From positions 1 to 11,539 of the forward strand of contig PTKB01000054.1 of the NCBI GenBank assembly GCA_002937555.1: DNA of 11,539 nt, given 5' to 3'. The translations under genes and the position numbers were made by a program. Below, piece after piece: positions 8,265-11,539 of this stretch; the first letter of the stretch is position 1; each line of letters begins with the position of its first letter. A model generated the notes under the pieces. That model was not told the DNA's origin. It was given only the letters and a program-made list of their open reading frames with translations, and searched no databases. Origin of the DNA: Alphaproteobacteria bacterium MarineAlpha10_Bin2 (lineage in GTDB: Bacteria > Pseudomonadota > Alphaproteobacteria > UBA828).

Positions 8265-8313
8265 ATAACAAATACCATCGCAGTCGCGACGGAAACAGAG
8301 GACCGCATGGCCG

Positions 8314-9438
8314 ATGAGTGCGACAGCTAGGCACTACTATAACGCTGCAACCGAAACCATGTCAGCGGACGAATTACACGTCCTGCAGATGGACCGTTTG
8401 GCGGGCCAACTAAATTACCTGGTCGAGCATGCGCCTTTTTACGCCGAAAAATTTGCCTCCGTCGGCACCGAGCCGAACGACATCAGGTCGCCGGCGGATT
8501 TGGCGCGCCTGCCCTTCACCGAAAAGAGTGAACTGCGCCAAAGTCAGGCTGAAGAGTCGCCTGTCGCCGGCGCGGTAGAGGAGATCGGCGCGACATTGCT
8601 TCCGGTCGGCACCGGAGCGTCGGATCGGCTGATCGCCTCAATTCAGGCCATGCGGGCGACGGTCTTGGCGACCACGCCCTCCCACGCGATCTATCTGGCG
8701 GAAATCGCCAGGAACGATTTGGGCGTTGAGCCGGCAAAACTCGGAATAAAAAACGTAATGGTCGGTGCGGAGCCGGGCGGCGGCGTGCCGGAAATTCGCG
8801 CCCGCATCGAAAGCGAATGGAACGCCACCTGCACGGAATCAATCGGCAACGTCGACGTCATTACCATTCACAGTGCCGAGTGCGAGGCGCAGGACGGCTG
8901 CCATTTCATGGTGCCGGACTATCTTCTGATGGAAATCATCAACCCGGATAGCGGTTCCGTCATTGCTCCGGACCAGCCGGAGCTTGAAGGCGAAATGGTA
9001 TTCACCCATCTTGACCGCGCGTGCAACCCGATGCTGCGCTTCAGAAGCCGCGACCATGTGGTGATGAAGACCAGTGCATGCGCGTGCGGACGTACTGGAC
9101 CGCGGCTCAAATGCGTCGGCTGGACGGACGACATGCTGATCCTGCGTGGCGTCAATGTCTGGCCGTCGGCCATCAAGGATGTGGTGATGTCATTCAGGCC
9201 CGAAATATCCGGCGAGATGGTGATATCGCTCGATACGCCGGGACCGAAGGTCACGCCGCCACTTCGGATCAAAGTAGAATAATGCGACGATGCGGTTGAC
9301 GACAACGTATTGGCCGGCCGCATCGAAGAGAAACTGCGTGCAAAATTGATTTTTACGGCGAAGGTGGAACTGATCCCGCCGAACATCTTGCCGCGCACGG
9401 AGATGAAGGCGAAGCTGATCGAGAGAAACTATTCATAG
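8314..9438 (+). pseudogene. Decayed phenylacetate-CoA ligase family gene (internal deletion plus premature stop)
   Basis: The frame matches the PaaK-like ANL ligases: N-terminal ETMSADELHVLQMDRL (residues 14-29), LPFTEK (66-71), EEIGATLLPVG (89-99), TTPSHAIYLAE, GAEPGGG, FRSRDH, CACGRTG and DDMLILRGVNVWP. Three lesions are visible. First, the ATP-binding stretch with the SSGTTG loop, normally between LPFTEK and EEIGATL, is missing, with a seam near residues 81-87 (about 8554-8574). Second, the hinge Arg of G-R-T-D-D-M is Trp270 (TGG at 9121). Third, TAA at 9280-9282 ends the frame after 322 residues, yet the same frame continues for 51 codons to TAG at 9436-9438 with the expected C-terminus (KLRAKLIF, VELIPPN, LPRTEMKAKL). 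The total of about 374 codons is some 60-80 short of my recollection of the family length. The open frame alone spans 8314-9282. A GAGG site at 8298-8301 is better placed for an ATG at 8307 that opens only 7 codons. It would have activated an acid to its CoA ester; it almost certainly no longer does. Confidence 0.87.
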
Positions 9439-9451
9439 GGGATGGATTGCC

Positions 9452-10648
9452 GTGAAGTTCGAGAATGTTTTTGTTCCTTATCGATCTTATTGGAGCACGC
9501 CGTTTTGCCGTTGGCAGGGCAGCCTCGCCGGCGAGCACCCGCTGAAACTGGCGGCGGTCTGCGCCGCTAAATCTCTGGCAAAATCCGGGTGTGCGGCGGC
9601 GCGGCTTCAGGGCATTCATTTCGGCATGACCGTACCGCAGGCCCAGAGCTTTTATGGCGCGCCCTGGCTCGCCGCGCTGATCGGCGCCGATCACATCACC
9701 GGGCCGACCATCTCCCAGGCCTGCGCGACGTCGGCGCGGGTGCTCGCCTCGGCGGCGGCGGCGGTGGAAACGAAATCGAGCAATCTGGTTATGGCGGCGG
9801 CGGCGGATCGGATTAGCAACGGACCGCATATATATTACCCCGACCCTTCCGCACCTGGAGGCCTCGGAGAATCGGAAAATTGGGTGTGGGATAATTTCAA
9901 CCAAGACCCGCACGCAAAAGTCGCGATGGTTCAGACGGCGGAGAATGTGGCGGCTAAATTCGATATCTCGCGCGCCGAGCAGGACGCGCTCACGTTGCGC
10001 CGCTACGAGCAGTACCAAATGGCCCGCGCCGACGATTGCGCGTTTCAGAGCGGCTACATACAAAAAGTCGATCTCAAATCCCGCCACGGGCCGACAACCC
10101 TTTCCGAGGACGAAGGTATTGTCGAAACGACGCGCGAAGGCATCGAAAAATTGAAACCCGTGATCGAAGGCGGCAGCGTGACCTATGCCACCCAAACCCA
10201 TCCGGCGGACGGCAATGCCGGCATGCTGTTGGCCGGACCGGACGAAGCGAAGGATTTAAGCGACGAAAGCAATGTACAAATTCAGCTGCTTGCCTTTGGT
10301 GAGGGACGGGCGGAAAAGGCGCATATGGGCATGGCTCCGGTGCCCGCGGCACAGGCCGCGTTGGCTGCCGCCGAATTGACGATGGACGATATCGCAGTGG
10401 TGAAAACCCACAACCCGTTCGCCGTCAACGACATCTATTTTTCACGCCAAATGAATTTCGGCGCCGAGGACATGAACAATTACGGCTCCTCACTGATCTA
10501 CGGCCATCCGCAAGGCCCCACTGGCCTGCGTCTGGTTATCGAAATGATTGAAGAGCTTGTGATGACAGGCGGCGGCTATGGCCTATTCACAGGCTGTGCG
10601 GCAGGCGATACCGGCGCCGCGATTGTCGTCAAAGTGGATATTGCTTAG
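9452..10648 (+). CDS. Thiolase family protein (acetyl-CoA acyltransferase-like)
   Basis: This is a thiolase-superfamily enzyme, expected to cleave a 3-ketoacyl-CoA with CoA or to run the reverse condensation. Catalytic candidates are Cys91 in QACATSAR (nucleophile), His352 in YGHPQGPTG and Cys382 in TGCAAGD. The last motif differs from the textbook CxGG(G), and the usual NEAFA loop reads HNPFAVND; from memory these are traits of a distinct thiolase subgroup rather than damage. The 398-residue length is normal. Start is GTG at 9452, with GGGG about ten bases ahead; MKFENVFVPYRSYW fits the N-terminus of this subgroup. It lies 13 bases after the end of the broken ligase gene and was probably its operon partner. 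It could finish a beta-oxidation-like route begun by the ligase and crotonase of the upstream operon. No dehydrogenase for the intermediate step is in the window. Confidence 0.9.
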   Translation: MKFENVFVPYRSYWSTPFCRWQGSLAGEHPLKLAAVCAAKSLAKSGCAAARLQGIHFGMTVPQAQSFYGAPWLAALIGADHITGPTISQACATSARVLASAAAAVETKSSNLVMAAAADRISNGPHIYYPDPSAPGGLGESENWVWDNFNQDPHAKVAMVQTAENVAAKFDISRAEQDALTLRRYEQYQMARADDCAFQSGYIQKVDLKSRHGPTTLSEDEGIVETTREGIEKLKPVIEGGSVTYATQTHPADGNAGMLLAGPDEAKDLSDESNVQIQLLAFGEGRAEKAHMGMAPVPAAQAALAAAELTMDDIAVVKTHNPFAVNDIYFSRQMNFGAEDMNNYGSSLIYGHPQGPTGLRLVIEMIEELVMTGGGYGLFTGCAAGDTGAAIVVKVDIA

Positions 10649-10658
10649 GGGCGCCGCT

Positions 10659-10976
10659 TCAGTGCGCGTGGCGGCTCCAGGCAGTTTCCACGCTCGGCCG
10701 CAGATCCACCTTGTTCGTCGCCGCAATGATCTGGCGTTCGCTGGGGCCGCCGTCGGTCAAGGCGCGGAAAGCTTCGACCACAGCCCCGGCGGGATTACCG
10801 TGCCGCTTGGCGGCAAGCGATAGCGGTTCGTGCGTACGCCCCGAACAATGGGCGCAGGGCCAAGCGAGGCGTGCCATCAGATCGTTCGCCTCTCCGTCCG
10901 GAAAGCGAATCATGAGCTCTTCGATCGTGGTCGAGCCCCGGATCGGTCCAGCCCTGTCCTTAATGCTGCGCGGCAT
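10659..10976 (-). CDS. Conserved-looking small protein of unknown function with one CxxC
   Basis: This 105-residue reading frame has GC-rich third positions like its neighbours and lies 17 bases downstream of the LarA-like gene on the same strand, so the two are probably cotranscribed. I do not recognise it. Visible features are TIEELMIRFPDGEAND (residues 17-32), a single Cys41-x-x-Cys44 pair (WPCAHCSG) that could bind metal with a partner, and a soluble helical C-terminal half (GNPAGAVVEAFRAL). The segment from RFPDGEA to CAHC superficially resembles the zinc ribbon at the start of IS1595-type transposases, but only one CxxC is present and nothing else of a transposase follows. The ATG at 10976 has only a distant purine run (AAGGAAG) ahead of it. 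It converges with the thiolase gene across a 10-base gap. Confidence 0.62.
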   Translation of the reverse strand: MPRSIKDRAGPIRGSTTIEELMIRFPDGEANDLMARLAWPCAHCSGRTHEPLSLAAKRHGNPAGAVVEAFRALTDGGPSERQIIAATNKVDLRPSVETAWSRHAH

Positions 10977-10993
10977 ATACTTGTCCGACTTCC

Positions 10994-11539
10994 TTACTCG
11001 GCCACAGCCGCAAGCTGCGGCTTTTCCTGGCCCGGCATGACGATCGCGTCGCGCGGCATTTGATAGCGCGCATAGGGCAGCACCACCACTTTCGCGTCCT
11101 TGCCATGCTGCTCAAAAGCGCCGGCAAGCGCGCCTTCCAGCGAGGTGCTGGCTTCAATGCCGATATCCGCCGCCATTTCCAAATTTTCCTCGAGCGTCAC
11201 GACATGCAGCTTCTTGCGCGTCATGACCTCGTAGATCGGCACCCAGATGCAGCCGGCCCACATCTCGATCTTGCGGGCATGAATGTCGCGGTAGACGCGC
11301 TCCATGTTTTCCGGCGTCGGCGGCATATAGGGTTTCATCAAGTCCATCAAAGCCAGCCCGGGAAAATTGCCGAGATGGGTGTTCACGCCCGGCGATGGAC
11401 TGCAGTAAATGATGGTCGCGCCGTCTTTCAGCACCAGGTCCGCCGACATGCAGCCCCAGCCGGTATGGAAGAAGAGATGATCTGTCGGTGCGAAGACACC
11501 GCATATCGCGATATCGGCGAGGCCGCCAGTCTGTCGTTC
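10994..11539 (-). CDS. LarA-like (nickel-dependent racemase family) protein, C-terminal part
   Basis: The frame is open from the right window edge to TAA at 10996-10994, so at least 181 residues are seen and the N-terminus lies outside. The ATG at 11449 is internal: the frame continues upstream without a stop (TGGLADIAICGVFAPTDHL, then HTGWGC). The pattern ADIAI...SADLVLKDGATIIYCSPSPG...DIHARK...MTRKKLHVVT...AKVVVLPYARYQMP resembles the C-terminal domain of LarA/DUF2088 proteins, which in lactate racemase carry a pincer nickel cofactor. The nickel-site histidines and cofactor lysine belong to the missing N-terminal part, so activity cannot be judged. Members of this family outside lactate metabolism act as racemases or epimerases of various 2-hydroxy acids. 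The small CxxC protein follows directly downstream. Confidence 0.7.
   Translation of the reverse strand, partial: ERQTGGLADIAICGVFAPTDHLFFHTGWGCMSADLVLKDGATIIYCSPSPGVNTHLGNFPGLALMDLMKPYMPPTPENMERVYRDIHARKIEMWAGCIWVPIYEVMTRKKLHVVTLEENLEMAADIGIEASTSLEGALAGAFEQHGKDAKVVVLPYARYQMPRDAIVMPGQEKPQLAAVAE

Noticed and set aside
8314..9282. A functional short ligase of 322 residues.
   Set aside because: It lacks the ATP loop and the hinge Arg, and its missing C-terminus is still encoded after the stop, so decay is the simpler reading.
9749..9780. GCG-rich run that looks like a trinucleotide repeat.
   Set aside because: It encodes the Ala-rich helix after the thiolase catalytic Cys, which is normal for the family, and is imperfect as a repeat.
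10649..10678. Inverted GCCGC/GCGGC as a terminator between thiolase and the small protein.
   Set aside because: The stem is about five pairs with an 11-base or longer loop and no T run, and it overlaps coding sequence.
10659..10976. Remnant of an IS1595-type transposase.
   Set aside because: There is only one CxxC, no second zinc-ribbon half, no catalytic domain and no terminal inverted repeats.

Overview
The window reads as a chromosomal catabolic region of a GC-rich proteobacterium. I infer an alphaproteobacterium from the GC-rich third codon positions, the tightly overlapped genes and the enzyme families; there is no rRNA or other marker to confirm this. It holds eight gene units plus one clearly broken gene. 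I see no mobile element, CRISPR array, tRNA or phage gene.

Region 1 (180-6808, + strand) is a compact operon. It encodes a three-subunit molybdenum hydroxylase of the xanthine oxidase / CO dehydrogenase superfamily: a large molybdopterin subunit with a CoxG-type domain fused to its C-terminus, an FAD subunit and a 2Fe-2S subunit. These are followed by an AMP-forming acyl-CoA ligase and a crotonase-fold enoyl-CoA hydratase/isomerase. The first four genes overlap end to start, and the crotonase follows after 15 bases. The likely logic is hydroxylation or oxidation of an organic substrate, activation of a carboxylate to its CoA thioester, then hydration or isomerisation of the CoA ester. The large subunit lacks the CO dehydrogenase active-site loop, so the substrate is probably organic and is not known.

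Region 2 (6795-8264, - strand) is an amidase-signature hydrolase with an intact Lys-Ser-Ser triad. Its 3' end overlaps the crotonase tail to tail by 14 bases. It could supply a carboxylate by cleaving an amide. Its start is unusual: there is no in-frame ATG, only a TTG, or a CTG well placed behind an internal Shine-Dalgarno sequence.

Region 3 (8314-10648, + strand, divergent from the amidase) carries a decayed phenylacetate-CoA-ligase-family gene and an apparently intact thiolase-family gene 13 bases downstream. The ligase gene has lost the stretch containing the ATP-binding loop, has Trp where the family has Arg in the hinge motif, and carries an in-frame stop 51 codons before the natural end.

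Region 4 (10659 to the right edge, - strand) holds a small unrecognised protein with one CxxC and, upstream of it, the C-terminal part of a protein resembling the LarA (nickel-dependent racemase) family, cut by the window edge.

Most of the window is conventional catabolic metabolism. The best leads are the gene-decay story at 8314-9438, the CoxL-CoxG fusion, the altered P-loop of the intact ligase and the amidase start. I found no evidence for a wholly new class of system.
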